Below are positions 27,606-36,976 of a stretch of DNA of 64,000 bases, in pieces. The notes under the pieces were generated by a model that saw only the letters and a list, made by a program, of their open reading frames with translations, had not been told where the DNA came from and searched no databases. The position numbers and the translations under genes were made by a program. Source of the DNA: Pseudoalteromonas phenolica. Lineage in GTDB: Bacteria > Pseudomonadota > Gammaproteobacteria > Enterobacterales > Alteromonadaceae. The stretch covers positions 1 through 64,000 of the forward strand of contig NZ_PPSW01000011.1 in assembly GCF_005876835.1 (NCBI RefSeq), in the 5' to 3' direction. Positions within the stretch are counted from its first letter, which is position 1. Every line of letters begins with the position of its first letter.

Positions 27606-29111
27606 TTAGTACTTAGCTGACTTGCCTGTAGGTAGGGCGTTTTGAATAAATTCACGTAAGTCTTGATTCGATTGCTCTAAATCAGCACGACGTAAATACA
27701 TCATGTGACCTGAGCGATAACCTTTAAAGCTTAAACGGTCACGCATTTTTGCACTTGGGTCGAGTTGCCACATTGTATATTTTGCATCGAAATAATTGGT
27801 TGCACCGTCATAGTATCCTGCTTGCACTAACACATTAAGGTAAGGGTTTTGCGCCATGGCTAAACGTAGTTGCTCACCGGTGTTGTTATTACTGCGATCC
27901 CATGGATGAACCGAGCCAAACATATTGTATTTAATGTCGGTTTTGTAATTTAACTCTTCACGTAGATAGTAATTAATGGCTGGTGTGAAAGAGTGCAGCC
28001 ATGAGGTAAGTTCCGGCCAGTAATCAGGGCGATTGCCAGCATCGCGTTTATCAATACCTAAATAACGAGAGTCTAAGCGGCCAAGTGTTTGACCTCTGTC
28101 TCTTAGCAGCTCTTTCCAGAAAGCGCTGGTCGGAATATCTAAATTGTTCTGAGCGACAAAGGTTTCTGATAAACCACTGAACTTAGCAACTTGCTTAATT
28201 GTTTGTTGCTTTTCAGCATCGCTGATAAATGCACCTTTTGCCAAGGCTGGTAGGTATTGGTTAATGGTGTAAGATTCAACTTCGTCTAATATATCTAACA
28301 AGTCTTTATTTTGTAGCTCTGGCGCTAAAGCTTTGTGGTACCAAGCCGCCGCCGCATAGTAAGGTAAGCGATTTGCAGCCTTTACTGGACCTTGGCGTTT
28401 AATGCCAATGTCGGTAGGTGAAACCAATACCACGCCATTTAAGTACATCCATTGGCTGTTTTGTAGCTCGTGAGCAAGACCTGATACACGTGTCGTGCCA
28501 TAGCTTTCACCAATTAAAAACTTAGGTGATAAAAAGCGGTTGTTGCGATTCACAAAAGTGTTTAGCCATTCAGCGAGGTATTTGATATCAGCATTAACGC
28601 CAAAGAAACGCTTTTTCTGCTCTGCCTTACTAGGCATTTCTCCATCTTTGTTTGGTAAAACTCGCGAATAGCCTGTATTAACTGGGTTTACGAAAACAAT
28701 GTCAGCGACGTCTAAAATTGAGTAAGGGTTGGTTTGTACACCGTACGGTTGAACCGGGTAGCCTTCAGTGTCGATATTTAAAGTTTTAGGGCCAGTGTAA
28801 GCAATATGCATCCACACTGATGCAGAGCCAGGCCCACCATTGAATGAGATTAGTAGTGGGCGCTTACTTAAATCTTTAACATCGGTTTTCTTATAGTAGG
28901 TGTAATGTAGGGTAGCAACTGGGTGACCTTCTTCATCCCATACAGGCTGAGTCCCAGTGGTCGCAGTGTAGTTAATTCTTTCACCAAGAATCTTAGTTTT
29001 ATGTTTTGTGACAACTTGATTGTCTATGTCGATTTGGCGGTTATGTTCACTTGCATTAACCGTTTGGCTTATCAGCAATGCTGCACTGATGATGATGGTT
29101 TTTAGTTTCAT
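27606..29111 (-). CDS. Secreted serine carboxypeptidase (peptidase family S10)
   Basis: This 501-residue protein has a signal peptide (about 1-20, ending in VNA) and a S10 alpha/beta-hydrolase domain. The catalytic triad is Ser203 in LIGESYGTTR, Asp435 in AGYYDGATNY and His469 in SGHMMYL. The oxyanion region reads SFNGGPGSASVW. Bacterial S10 enzymes of this type remove C-terminal residues from peptides in the periplasm or outside. Start ATG 29111 is preceded by GGAGG; an upstream TTG or ATG would hide the signal peptide. It appears to be a single-gene unit. Confidence 0.9.
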   Translation of the reverse strand: MKLKTIIISAALLISQTVNASEHNRQIDIDNQVVTKHKTKILGERINYTATTGTQPVWDEEGHPVATLHYTYYKKTDVKDLSKRPLLISFNGGPGSASVWMHIAYTGPKTLNIDTEGYPVQPYGVQTNPYSILDVADIVFVNPVNTGYSRVLPNKDGEMPSKAEQKKRFFGVNADIKYLAEWLNTFVNRNNRFLSPKFLIGESYGTTRVSGLAHELQNSQWMYLNGVVLVSPTDIGIKRQGPVKAANRLPYYAAAAWYHKALAPELQNKDLLDILDEVESYTINQYLPALAKGAFISDAEKQQTIKQVAKFSGLSETFVAQNNLDIPTSAFWKELLRDRGQTLGRLDSRYLGIDKRDAGNRPDYWPELTSWLHSFTPAINYYLREELNYKTDIKYNMFGSVHPWDRSNNNTGEQLRLAMAQNPYLNVLVQAGYYDGATNYFDAKYTMWQLDPSAKMRDRLSFKGYRSGHMMYLRRADLEQSNQDLREFIQNALPTGKSAKY

Positions 29112-29251
29112 TTTTTGATGTCCTCCGAAACTAAATAATGTTCTGCTCTTACTGAATATGCAAAGTTTATGAGTCCAAGTATGGGCAAATTGAGATGGGT
29201 GTAAAAATGATTGAAATTTGTGCACCAGCTCAGTTCAATTTGCATAACTAC

Positions 29252-29266
29252 GCACTTAATTGGTGC
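29252..29266. promoter_or_regulatory. NtrC binding site upstream of glnK
   Basis: GCAC-TTAAT-TGGTGC matches the NtrC (GlnG) consensus GCAC-N5-TGGTGC exactly. A second partial half-site (TGCACCA) lies at 29221-29227. It is 64 bases upstream of a sigma-54-like promoter. Confidence 0.75.
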
Positions 29267-29329
29267 ATTTTATCTAATTTTAAATGTTCTTAAACTGTTA
29301 ACTTTATGTATTTTTTAAAGTTTTAATTT

Positions 29330-29345
29330 TGGTATAGAGCTTGAT
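29330..29345 (+). promoter_or_regulatory. Sigma-54 (-24/-12) promoter of glnK-amtB
   Basis: TGGTATAGAGCTTGAT keeps the TGG of the -24 element and the TTG of the -12 element at the correct spacing (consensus TGGCACG-N4-TTGCW), but lacks the C of GC. The NtrC site upstream supports it. Confidence 0.6.
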
Positions 29346-29389
29346 TATTCATTGCCAACATAACGCATCACAATGTCGAAGGGGGCAAT

Positions 29390-29728
29390 ATGAAAATGAT
29401 CAGCGCTATCATCAAGCCATTCAAACTTGATGAAGTCAGAGAAGCATTATCGGAGCTAGGTGTAGAGGGTATGACAGTTGTTGACGTAAAGGGTTTTGGT
29501 CGTCAACGCGGTCACACTGAGCTTTACCGAGGTGCTGAATATCAAGTTGATTTTATTCCAAAAATCAAAGTTGAAATCGCAACACAAAGCGAAAACGCAG
29601 AGCGTATTGTTAACACCTTAAGTGAAGTTGCTCGCACCGGAAAAATCGGTGACGGTAAGATTTTTGTGTATGACCTAGACCAAATTGTACGTATCCGTAC
29701 TGGTGAATTCGACGAAGAAGCGATTTAG
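29390..29728 (+). CDS. glnK: Nitrogen regulatory protein P-II (GlnK)
   Basis: This 112-residue trimeric signal protein reports 2-oxoglutarate, ATP/ADP and glutamine status. The T-loop carries the uridylylation site Tyr51 in [12 protein letters not shown]. The N-terminus [20 protein letters not shown] and the C-terminal signature [11 protein letters not shown] are typical. Placement 11 bases before amtB shows GlnK, which binds and blocks AmtB when nitrogen is plentiful. The AGGGGGC before the ATG is a strong ribosome-binding site. Confidence 0.95.
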   Translation: MKMISAIIKPFKLDEVREALSELGVEGMTVVDVKGFGRQRGHTELYRGAEYQVDFIPKIKVEIATQSENAERIVNTLSEVARTGKIGDGKIFVYDLDQIVRIRTGEFDEEAI

Positions 29729-29739
29729 GAGCAATAACA

Positions 29740-30969
29740 ATGGAAAACAGCATCATAGAACTCAAGTTCTCTTTAAATACTTTTTACTTTCTGATCTCTG
29801 GCGTATTAGTTATGTGGATGGCAGCGGGTTTTGCCATGCTTGAGGCGGGTTTAGTTCGTTCAAAAAACACCACTGAAATTCTAACAAAAAACATCGCGCT
29901 CTATGCCATCGCTTGTACTATGTTCTTGCTGGTGGGTTACAACATTATGTACGTCGATAATACAGCCGGTGGCATCGTGCCGAATTTTGGTGCGCTCATT
30001 GGTAGTGCCGCAGATGATGCAACTCATGCATTAGAAGCTGATTTCTTCTTCCAAGTTGTATTTGTGGCTACTGCAATGTCAATTGTATCAGGTGCAGTTG
30101 CGGAGCGAATGAAGTTATGGGCTTTCTTAGCATTCACGGTTGTTTTAACAGGCCTAATTTACCCAATCGAAGGTTTCTGGACTTGGGGCGGTGGTTTCTT
30201 ATCTGAAATGGGTTTTGTAGACTTTGCAGGCTCTGCGATTGTTCATGGTGCAGGTGCGGCAGCGGCATTAGCGGGCGTATTACTACTAGGTGCTCGTAAA
30301 GGTAAATATGGTAAGAACGGTGAAGTTTATCCAATCCCTGGTTCAAATATGCCACTTGCAACACTAGGTACATTTATTCTGTGGATGGGCTGGTTTGGTT
30401 TTAACGGTGGTTCGCAGCTATTCATTGCAGATAAAGCAAATGCGGTTGCAGTGAGTCAGATTCTAGTGAATACCAATGCTGCGGCAGCAGCTGGTGCCAT
30501 TGCTGCACTGCTAGTGTGTAAAGTGCTTTGGGGTAAAGCTGACCTAACGATGATTTTAAATGGTGCATTGGCGGGTTTAGTTGTAATCACTGCAGAGCCA
30601 GCTTCACCATCTCCAACACTGGCAGTACTGCTGGGTGCATTAGGTGGCTCACTGGTGGTATTCAGCATCGTGTTCCTTGATAAGGCTAAGATTGATGATC
30701 CTGTAGGTGCGATTTCTGTACACGGTACCTGTGGCGCATTAGGCATCATGTTAGTACCACTTTCAAATGGCGATGCGAACTTTGTGACACAGTTAATTGG
30801 TTTAGTCAGTATCTTTGCTTTCGTATTCATCGCTTCTTACATTGTATGGGCTATCTTAAAGTCAACAATGGGTATTCGAGTTGGCGAAGAAGAAGAGTTG
30901 TCAGGTATGGACCAGCATGACTGTGGTGTTGATGCTTACCCTGAGTTTGTTACGGTTCGCGGTCAATAG
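29740..30969 (+). CDS. amtB: Ammonium transporter AmtB
   Basis: This 409-residue channel has eleven hydrophobic helices and conducts ammonium or ammonia across the inner membrane. The pore twin histidines are His169 (AIVHGAGAAAA) and His328 (ISVHGTCGALG). The periplasmic phenylalanine gate region and the DDPVGAI-type segment are present. Unlike E. coli AmtB there is no obvious cleaved signal peptide. It forms an operon with glnK under NtrC/sigma-54 control. A long inverted repeat and a terminator follow. Confidence 0.95.
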   Translation: MENSIIELKFSLNTFYFLISGVLVMWMAAGFAMLEAGLVRSKNTTEILTKNIALYAIACTMFLLVGYNIMYVDNTAGGIVPNFGALIGSAADDATHALEADFFFQVVFVATAMSIVSGAVAERMKLWAFLAFTVVLTGLIYPIEGFWTWGGGFLSEMGFVDFAGSAIVHGAGAAAALAGVLLLGARKGKYGKNGEVYPIPGSNMPLATLGTFILWMGWFGFNGGSQLFIADKANAVAVSQILVNTNAAAAAGAIAALLVCKVLWGKADLTMILNGALAGLVVITAEPASPSPTLAVLLGALGGSLVVFSIVFLDKAKIDDPVGAISVHGTCGALGIMLVPLSNGDANFVTQLIGLVSIFAFVFIASYIVWAILKSTMGIRVGEEEELSGMDQHDCGVDAYPEFVTVRGQ

Positions 30970-30986
30970 TTATCAAAGTTTCAATT

Positions 30987-31077
30987 TGCACACAGTGAGT
31001 GAAGAACAAATATCAGAAGTATCGAGTTAAGATTTACTGAGTGGTGTTCATGTGATGAGAGTTATTCACTGTGTGCA
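30987..31077. repeat. Long-range inverted repeat behind amtB
   Basis: TGCACACAGTGA at 30987-30998 is repeated perfectly inverted at 31066-31077, with further partial matches inside and a 67-base interior. It may fold in the mRNA tail or mark a small element. No function is evident. Confidence 0.45.
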
Positions 31078-31097
31078 TTTTGAAAACTGAATAAAAT

Positions 31098-31127
31098 CAA
31101 GCCTAACTTAGCAATGAGTTAGGCTTT
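31098..31127 (+). terminator. Terminator of glnK-amtB
   Basis: AAGCCTAACT and AGTTAGGCTT pair around an 8-base loop and are followed by a weak T-rich run. Confidence 0.65.
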
Positions 31128-31193
31128 CAGGTCTTGTTAATCTAAGGTAATCTATGGTGATTAAATTGGCATTAACCATTCGTGAATAAAGGC

Positions 31194-33554
31194 ATGGCCG
31201 AAAAAAAGACTCCTACCCCAAAATCGTCTACAAAAAAAGCAACACCGAAAAAAAGCGCTGCGCCTAAATCGAAAAGCACAAAAAAAACAACGAATAAAAC
31301 TACAAAACAGTCAAAAGGTAGATTTGCTCAATTCAAACAAAGAACCTTGCTAGGACTTTGGCGTTTATTTTGGAAAGGCAGTATCGCAGTTATCGCGGTG
31401 TTAGCGTTTTATGTGATTTACCTTGATGCCAAAGTGACTAAGCAATTTGAAGGGAATAAATGGCAGTTGCCAGTGCAGGTCTATGCCCGAACGATGGATT
31501 TTCGTCCTGATCAATATTTGTCAGAAAAAGAAGTGCTTTGGGAATTAAAGCGCTTAAATTATTCAGAAGTAAATCAGCTTAGCCGCACAGGTCAGTTTGT
31601 CGTTGAAGGGCGAACTATCCGTATTTATCGACGCGCTTTTGAGTTTTATGATGGTGTTGAACAAGGCAAAGTATTTACCTTAAATTTTGCCGGTAAAAAG
31701 CTGGTTACTATTGTTAATGAAGCAGGTCGCCGCATACCTAAAGCTCGATTAGAGCCCGTACAGATTGCTCGTATTGGCAATGACTCAAAGCAAGACAGAG
31801 AGTTTGTGCCACTCGATAAATTCCCTACTATTTTAAAAGATGCGCTATTGGTTGTGGAAGATAGAAATTTCTATGAACACCATGGTGTATCAGTTATGTC
31901 TATTCTTAGAGCGCTTTATACCAATATTAAAGCAGGAAGAACGGTGCAAGGCGGTAGTACACTGACCCAGCAGTTAGCAAAAAACTTTTATCTAACTCGT
32001 GAGCGTACTTTAACACGTAAGATCAATGAAGCCTTAATAGCAATGATCTTAGACTTTAGATATAGCAAAGACGCCATTTTAGAAGCTTATTTAAACGAGG
32101 TATATTTAGGGCAGTCATACAATCAAGGTGTGCATGGTATGGGGCTGGCTGCGGAGTTTTACTTTGCAAAGCCTGTCGATGAGCTTGAGTTTGACCAAAT
32201 TGCGTTATTGGTGGCTATGGTCAAAGGGCCTTCTTATTATAATCCGAGACGTTACCCAGAGCGCGCCCAAGAACGACGTGATCTGGTACTGAGATTACTC
32301 GCTGAAAATGGTTACTTAAGTACCAATGAATATCGTCAGTCATTAGAAAGGCCTATTAAAGTTGAGCCTTTAAGCCGTGACCGACAACAAAATTATCCAG
32401 GTTACCTAGAGTTGGTAAATCGAGAGTTAAAAGAGTTATTACCTGATCAGCAAATCATTAATGCTGGTGTGAGGATATTTACCTATTTCGATTTACAAAA
32501 ACAGTCTGCAATGGAGGAGTCTATTCGCAAAGGCTTACCTTATCTAGAACGCAAATATAAAACTGAAAAGCTTGAAACCGCGATGCTCTCAGTCAACCTT
32601 GAGAAAGCGGGGGTATCTGCTTTGGTAGCTGGAAGAGATATGCGCTTTAGTGGCTTAAACCGCGCACTCGATACCAAGCGACAAGTGGGGTCACTGGTGA
32701 AGCCAGCAATATATCTTTCTGCTTTTGAGCAAAACACTCATAACCTTGGCACATTATTAGAAGATGGACCGCTAGAGGTCAAAGATAGCTCCGGGGATGT
32801 ATGGACCCCTGAAAACTTCGATCATAAATTTAGAGGCGAAATGCCGCTTTATGAAGCATTCAGTAAAAGTATTAATATTCCGGCGGTAAACCTAGGATTA
32901 GATATTGGCGTGCATAAAGTTGCTGAAACACTGAGTGAGTTAGGTATTAAGCAGCAGGTTGAACAATACCCTTCGTTACTTCTTGGCGCTCTGGAGCTTT
33001 CTTCATTCGATGTGGCACAGATGTATAGCACCATTGCTAGGCAAGGTCGCTATCAGCCACTTACTAGTATTGCTGCTATGACCAATTCGGTTGGGCGAGT
33101 ATTGTATGAGCATCGAACGCGCTCAGAGCAACGTTTTGCTGAAGAATCGATTTATATGACCAATTACGGTTTAAAAAGAGTCACCAAAGATGGCACTGCA
33201 AAGCGTATTAACCTTCACTTTCCGTCAATTCAGCTTGCAGGCAAAACAGGCACCAGTAATGATTTAAGAGATAGCTGGTTTGCAGGATTCGATCACAATA
33301 CAGTGACAGTTACTTGGCTCGGACGAGATGATAACAAGCCAACAGGGTTGACTGGCTCTAGCGGTGCGCTTGAGCTATATATTCGCTATTTGAAACCGCT
33401 TAATCCACAGGCTATAGCCGATCAGAGACCTGACGGTGTGCGCTGGGCTTTTGTGAACCCAAAAACAGGCCGCCAAGCAGCACCAAGTTGCGGTAAGGTT
33501 ATACAGTTACCTATTAGGCGAGAACTGTTTAACCCAACGCCAACTTGTTCATAA
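31194..33554 (+). CDS. mrcB: Penicillin-binding protein 1B
   Basis: This bifunctional murein synthase is about 786 residues long. A Lys/Thr/Pro-rich cytoplasmic tail (1-40) precedes one transmembrane helix (about 56-78), a UB2H-like domain, the glycosyltransferase domain (VEDRNFYEHHGVS and GGSTLTQQLAKN) and the transpeptidase domain with SxxK in GSLVKPA, SxN in SKSINIPA and KTGT in AGKTGTSND. The order and the UB2H region point to PBP1b rather than PBP1a. The start is uncertain: a GTG at 31182 and an ATG at 31194 are close, and neither has a well-placed Shine-Dalgarno. An 8-bp hairpin spans the stop (33536-33563). Confidence 0.92.
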   Translation: MAEKKTPTPKSSTKKATPKKSAAPKSKSTKKTTNKTTKQSKGRFAQFKQRTLLGLWRLFWKGSIAVIAVLAFYVIYLDAKVTKQFEGNKWQLPVQVYARTMDFRPDQYLSEKEVLWELKRLNYSEVNQLSRTGQFVVEGRTIRIYRRAFEFYDGVEQGKVFTLNFAGKKLVTIVNEAGRRIPKARLEPVQIARIGNDSKQDREFVPLDKFPTILKDALLVVEDRNFYEHHGVSVMSILRALYTNIKAGRTVQGGSTLTQQLAKNFYLTRERTLTRKINEALIAMILDFRYSKDAILEAYLNEVYLGQSYNQGVHGMGLAAEFYFAKPVDELEFDQIALLVAMVKGPSYYNPRRYPERAQERRDLVLRLLAENGYLSTNEYRQSLERPIKVEPLSRDRQQNYPGYLELVNRELKELLPDQQIINAGVRIFTYFDLQKQSAMEESIRKGLPYLERKYKTEKLETAMLSVNLEKAGVSALVAGRDMRFSGLNRALDTKRQVGSLVKPAIYLSAFEQNTHNLGTLLEDGPLEVKDSSGDVWTPENFDHKFRGEMPLYEAFSKSINIPAVNLGLDIGVHKVAETLSELGIKQQVEQYPSLLLGALELSSFDVAQMYSTIARQGRYQPLTSIAAMTNSVGRVLYEHRTRSEQRFAEESIYMTNYGLKRVTKDGTAKRINLHFPSIQLAGKTGTSNDLRDSWFAGFDHNTVTVTWLGRDDNKPTGLTGSSGALELYIRYLKPLNPQAIADQRPDGVRWAFVNPKTGRQAAPSCGKVIQLPIRRELFNPTPTCS

Positions 33555-33579
33555 ATTGGCGTTACCTATTATAAAAGGG

Positions 33580-33657
33580 CTAAACAGCATCACTAAAATT
33601 GGAGTTTCTAACTGTATCTTCCAGCTGAAAGCTCATGCCTGCAAGCGCATGAGCATA
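33580..33657 (-). pseudogene. Remnant of a chemoreceptor C-terminus
   Basis: Between mrcB and the intact chemoreceptor gene, the minus strand reads AHALAGMSFQLEDTVRN before a TAG at 33580-33582. This closely parallels the intact neighbour's last residues, [21 protein letters not shown]. No start or upstream coding region is left, so it looks like the tail of a deleted or recombined tandem copy. It is short, so chance or a shared 3' structure cannot be excluded. Confidence 0.45.
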
Positions 33658-33702
33658 CTATTAGGTTACAATCACTGACTCTAGATTATGTCGGTTAGAC
33701 TT

Positions 33703-35544
33703 TTAAAACCTAAACTGTTTAACAGCTCCATTTAGCTGAGTGCTCATGGCTGCAAGTGCATGGGCATCATCTTGAGTGGCAATTGCTGATTCAAGGGTGT
33801 GTTGAGCAACATTGTTAATGCTTGTAGCATCGCTTAATGCCTGTTGAGTGGCTTGAGATTGTTGTTGGACTAACACACTAATATGTTGGCCCTGATTATC
33901 TATGTCGACCATACTGGTTTGCGCTTCTTGTAACACCTGATTGGTTTTTTCTGCTGCAAGCACGCCTTGCTCCATTTGTTCAACACTTCGACGCATTTTG
34001 TCTTGTGTGGTATTTGAAGCTTGTTGAAGTGCATTAATGATGGTGTGAATTTCTTCAGTTTGCTGCTGAGTACGCTTGGCCAAAGTTCTCACTTCATCGG
34101 CAACAACGGCAAAGCCACGCCCTTGCTCACCAGCACGAGCTGCCTCAATAGCAGCATTAAGCGCGAGTAAATTGGTTTGTTCGGCAATTTCACTGATCGC
34201 GACACTGACCTTACTAATGTCTTGGCTGTCTTGTGCGAGCTTATCAAGTGCTTGTCGACTCTCTTCAAACTCTTGTTGCAACATGGTCATGTGCTGAGCA
34301 AGTTCTGTGGTGTTCTGGCTGCCTTGTTTTACATGGCTTGCCGCTGTGCTTGCCAATTTTGTTGCCTCTTGGGCTGAATGCTCAACTGAGGTGGCGGCAT
34401 TATTCATTGCTTCTAACGCTTCTACAATGGTACCGATATTTTGCTGCTGCTGACTGACATCTTCACGGGTACTTTGACTAATTTCATTGAGTTTGCTGGT
34501 GGCATTTTGTAGGTTGCCACTGGTGCTTTTTACATCGCCAAGTAGATTAACCATAGCATCAAGTACTTGATTGTATTGGAAGGCAATAATGCTCATTTCG
34601 TCATTACCAATCGCCGTTGCTTTGGCACTTAAATCGCCTTGTGCAGCTTTACTTGCGCTGTGCTCAAACGCGCGAATATTGTCTACCACTGCAAAGTAAA
34701 AACCGAACATAAGGTAGCTGGCTAGCAGCAATGACACAATCGCAGCAAGCACGACACTGTTTCTGATAATTTTTTGAGATGATAAGCGTTCGTTTAGTAA
34801 TGCTTTTAAAAGTGGGGTTGCCGTATTGATGAGCATACTTACTTGTTCAAGTGTATCGCTTTTTAAATTATTGAATTGGCTTTGTGATAATTGTAATTCA
34901 TCAGGGTCAAGCAGATTGTTTTGAATGCTATTTTTAAAAGCTTGTACGGAACGTGAAACCTTAACTAGTTGCTGTGATAGCGATGATTTTACAGTTTGGT
35001 TATCTGAGATAGCTACCGCCAGTTTACCTTCTAAACGTTCAGCGTAACTGGGTAATGATTTATTGTAATTCGAGAGTGCAATAAAGGTGTCTGGGGTAAA
35101 TGAACCCGCTTGGATCACCAATAATGCTTGCTCAGAAGTGAGATTTATTTGTTCAATCAAGCTCGGAACAGACTCAACCAAAGAGCGATTTATATAAGAG
35201 CGTGCAATATCGCCATCAATGGCAAGTTTTGATTGAATAGAGACTTGTTCGAGCACGTGTTGTTGGGCGCTATCTGTGATATCAAAGCCGTTGCTTCTGG
35301 CTAACTGACGATTTGCCTGTTTATTTTCAGACATAACATTTTGTAAAAGCGCAGGGTAGAGCGCTAAACCACTTTGTTGCTGCTGTGTGAGTGCAATATT
35401 TTGGCTGAGAATAGAGCTTAAGAAGAATAAGCTGACACTAAGAGGAACAAGTAAAATACCAAAAATTAGACTGATTTTACTTTTGTATTTTAAGTTGGCC
35501 ATTAAAGAAATAGCGGGTGAGAAAAGCGTTTTTGATCCTTGCAT
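33703..35544 (-). CDS. Methyl-accepting chemotaxis protein
   Basis: This transducer of about 613 residues has transmembrane helices at about 24-46 and 265-287. They frame a helical periplasmic sensor of roughly 220 residues, probably a four-helix or HBM-like bundle, with an unknown ligand. A HAMP domain (about 288-340) follows, then the signalling domain with the hairpin tip [35 protein letters not shown] in pieces. Glu/Gln-rich heptads flank the tip. There is no C-terminal pentapeptide for CheR/CheB tethering. I chose ATG 35544; a GTG three codons upstream is possible. It is monocistronic. Confidence 0.9.
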   Translation of the reverse strand: MQGSKTLFSPAISLMANLKYKSKISLIFGILLVPLSVSLFFLSSILSQNIALTQQQQSGLALYPALLQNVMSENKQANRQLARSNGFDITDSAQQHVLEQVSIQSKLAIDGDIARSYINRSLVESVPSLIEQINLTSEQALLVIQAGSFTPDTFIALSNYNKSLPSYAERLEGKLAVAISDNQTVKSSLSQQLVKVSRSVQAFKNSIQNNLLDPDELQLSQSQFNNLKSDTLEQVSMLINTATPLLKALLNERLSSQKIIRNSVVLAAIVSLLLASYLMFGFYFAVVDNIRAFEHSASKAAQGDLSAKATAIGNDEMSIIAFQYNQVLDAMVNLLGDVKSTSGNLQNATSKLNEISQSTREDVSQQQQNIGTIVEALEAMNNAATSVEHSAQEATKLASTAASHVKQGSQNTTELAQHMTMLQQEFEESRQALDKLAQDSQDISKVSVAISEIAEQTNLLALNAAIEAARAGEQGRGFAVVADEVRTLAKRTQQQTEEIHTIINALQQASNTTQDKMRRSVEQMEQGVLAAEKTNQVLQEAQTSMVDIDNQGQHISVLVQQQSQATQQALSDATSINNVAQHTLESAIATQDDAHALAAMSTQLNGAVKQFRF

Positions 35545-35623
35545 ATGCGTCACTTATTAATCATGTGTATTAAATAGACCGAGCAAGTTTCAATTTTAGT
35601 TCAAAAATAATTTTTTTCTTTAA

Positions 35624-35657
35624 AAAACAAAAAGCCCACATTAAGTGGGCTTCTAAC
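35624..35657 (-). terminator. Terminator of pyrB-hemL
   Basis: On the minus strand AAGCCCACTTAATGTGGGCTT forms a stem followed by TTTGTTTTTT, 24 bases after the hemL stop. Confidence 0.88.
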
Positions 35658-35680
35658 TAAAAGCTACAAATGTTTATTGT

Positions 35681-36961
35681 TTATAGCTTTTTAAATACTT
35701 TTGCAGCTGCAGCAATTGTCTCTACAATATCTGCATCTGTGTGCATCGAGCTAACAAAGCCAGCTTCAAAAGCTGAAGGGGCAAGGTAAACACCTTCTTC
35801 AAGCATTAAATGGAAGAACTTTTTAAAGCGCTCTAGGTCACATTCAGTTGCTTGCTGATAGCTATTTACAGACTCTGCAGTTGTGAAGAAGAAACCAAAC
35901 ATGCCACCCACATAGTTTGTAGTCAGTGGAATACCCGCTTCATCAGCAGCTTGTTGGAAACCTTCGCACAGCGCTTTACTTTTCGCTTCAAGCTCTTGAT
36001 GTAAGTTACCTTGGCTCAATAGCTCAAGGGCTTTTAGGCCAGCGGCCATAGCAATAGGGTTACCTGATAAAGTACCAGCTTGATACACAGGACCTACTGG
36101 CGCGATGAAATCCATGATTTCTTTTTTACCGCCGAAAGCACCTACTGGCATACCGCCGCCGATGACTTTACCTAAACAGGTTAGATCAGGCTGAATGTTG
36201 TAGTAAGCCTGTGCGCCGCCAAGCGCCACACGGAAGCCTGTCATTACTTCGTCAAAAATAAGCACTGATTTGTGCTCATCACAAACTGCGCGCAGTCCTT
36301 CTAGGAAACCTTCTACTGGCGGAATACAGTTCATGTTGCCTGCAACTGGCTCAACGATAATACAAGCAATTTCGTCTTTGTATTCATTGAAGATAGCTTT
36401 AACTTGCTCAATATCGTTGAACGCTACCGTTAATGTGTGCTTAGCGAAATCAGCAGGAATACCTGGAGAGTTAGGCACACCCATAGTTAAGGCACCAGAA
36501 CCGGCTTTAACTAATAGTGAATCAGCGTGACCGTGGTAACAGCCTTCAAACTTTAGAATTTTGTCACGGCCTGTGAAACCACGAGCAAGACGAATAGCAC
36601 TCATTGTCGCTTCAGTACCAGAGCTTACCATGCGTACTTTTTCGATTGATGGCACTAGCTCTTTTACTTTCTCAGCCATTAAGATTTCAGTTTCAGTTGG
36701 GGCACCGTAACTAAGTCCGCGCTCAACTGCTTCTAAAACTGCTTGCTTAATTTCAGGATGGTTGTGACCTAAGATCATAGGACCCCAAGAGCCCACATAA
36801 TCGATGTATTTTTTATCGTCAGCGTCGTAAGTATAAGGACCTTTAGCATTGGTGATGAATAGCGGCGTGCCACCTACACCATTGAATGCACGCACTGGTG
36901 AGTTAACGCCACCAGGAATTGATTCTTGAGCACGAGAAAATAAATCTTGGCTAATTGTCAT
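35681..36961 (-). CDS. hemL: Glutamate-1-semialdehyde 2,1-aminomutase
   Basis: This 426-residue PLP enzyme makes 5-aminolevulinate, the entry to tetrapyrrole synthesis by the C5 route. The PLP-binding Lys265 lies in [16 protein letters not shown], exactly as in E. coli HemL (426 residues). [14 protein letters not shown] and [16 protein letters not shown] are intact. The upstream gene pyrB ends 15 bases before its start, so both may be transcribed together. HemJ, a late heme enzyme, is encoded nearby in a separate unit. Confidence 0.96.
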   Translation of the reverse strand: MTISQDLFSRAQESIPGGVNSPVRAFNGVGGTPLFITNAKGPYTYDADDKKYIDYVGSWGPMILGHNHPEIKQAVLEAVERGLSYGAPTETEILMAEKVKELVPSIEKVRMVSSGTEATMSAIRLARGFTGRDKILKFEGCYHGHADSLLVKAGSGALTMGVPNSPGIPADFAKHTLTVAFNDIEQVKAIFNEYKDEIACIIVEPVAGNMNCIPPVEGFLEGLRAVCDEHKSVLIFDEVMTGFRVALGGAQAYYNIQPDLTCLGKVIGGGMPVGAFGGKKEIMDFIAPVGPVYQAGTLSGNPIAMAAGLKALELLSQGNLHQELEAKSKALCEGFQQAADEAGIPLTTNYVGGMFGFFFTTAESVNSYQQATECDLERFKKFFHLMLEEGVYLAPSAFEAGFVSSMHTDADIVETIAAAAKVFKKL

Positions 36962-36976
36962 GTATATAGTCCTATT

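Noticed and set aside
30456..30830. 124-residue open frame antisense to amtB
   Set aside because: It is contained in the strongly supported amtB gene and has an unlikely composition; it is a shadow of codon bias.
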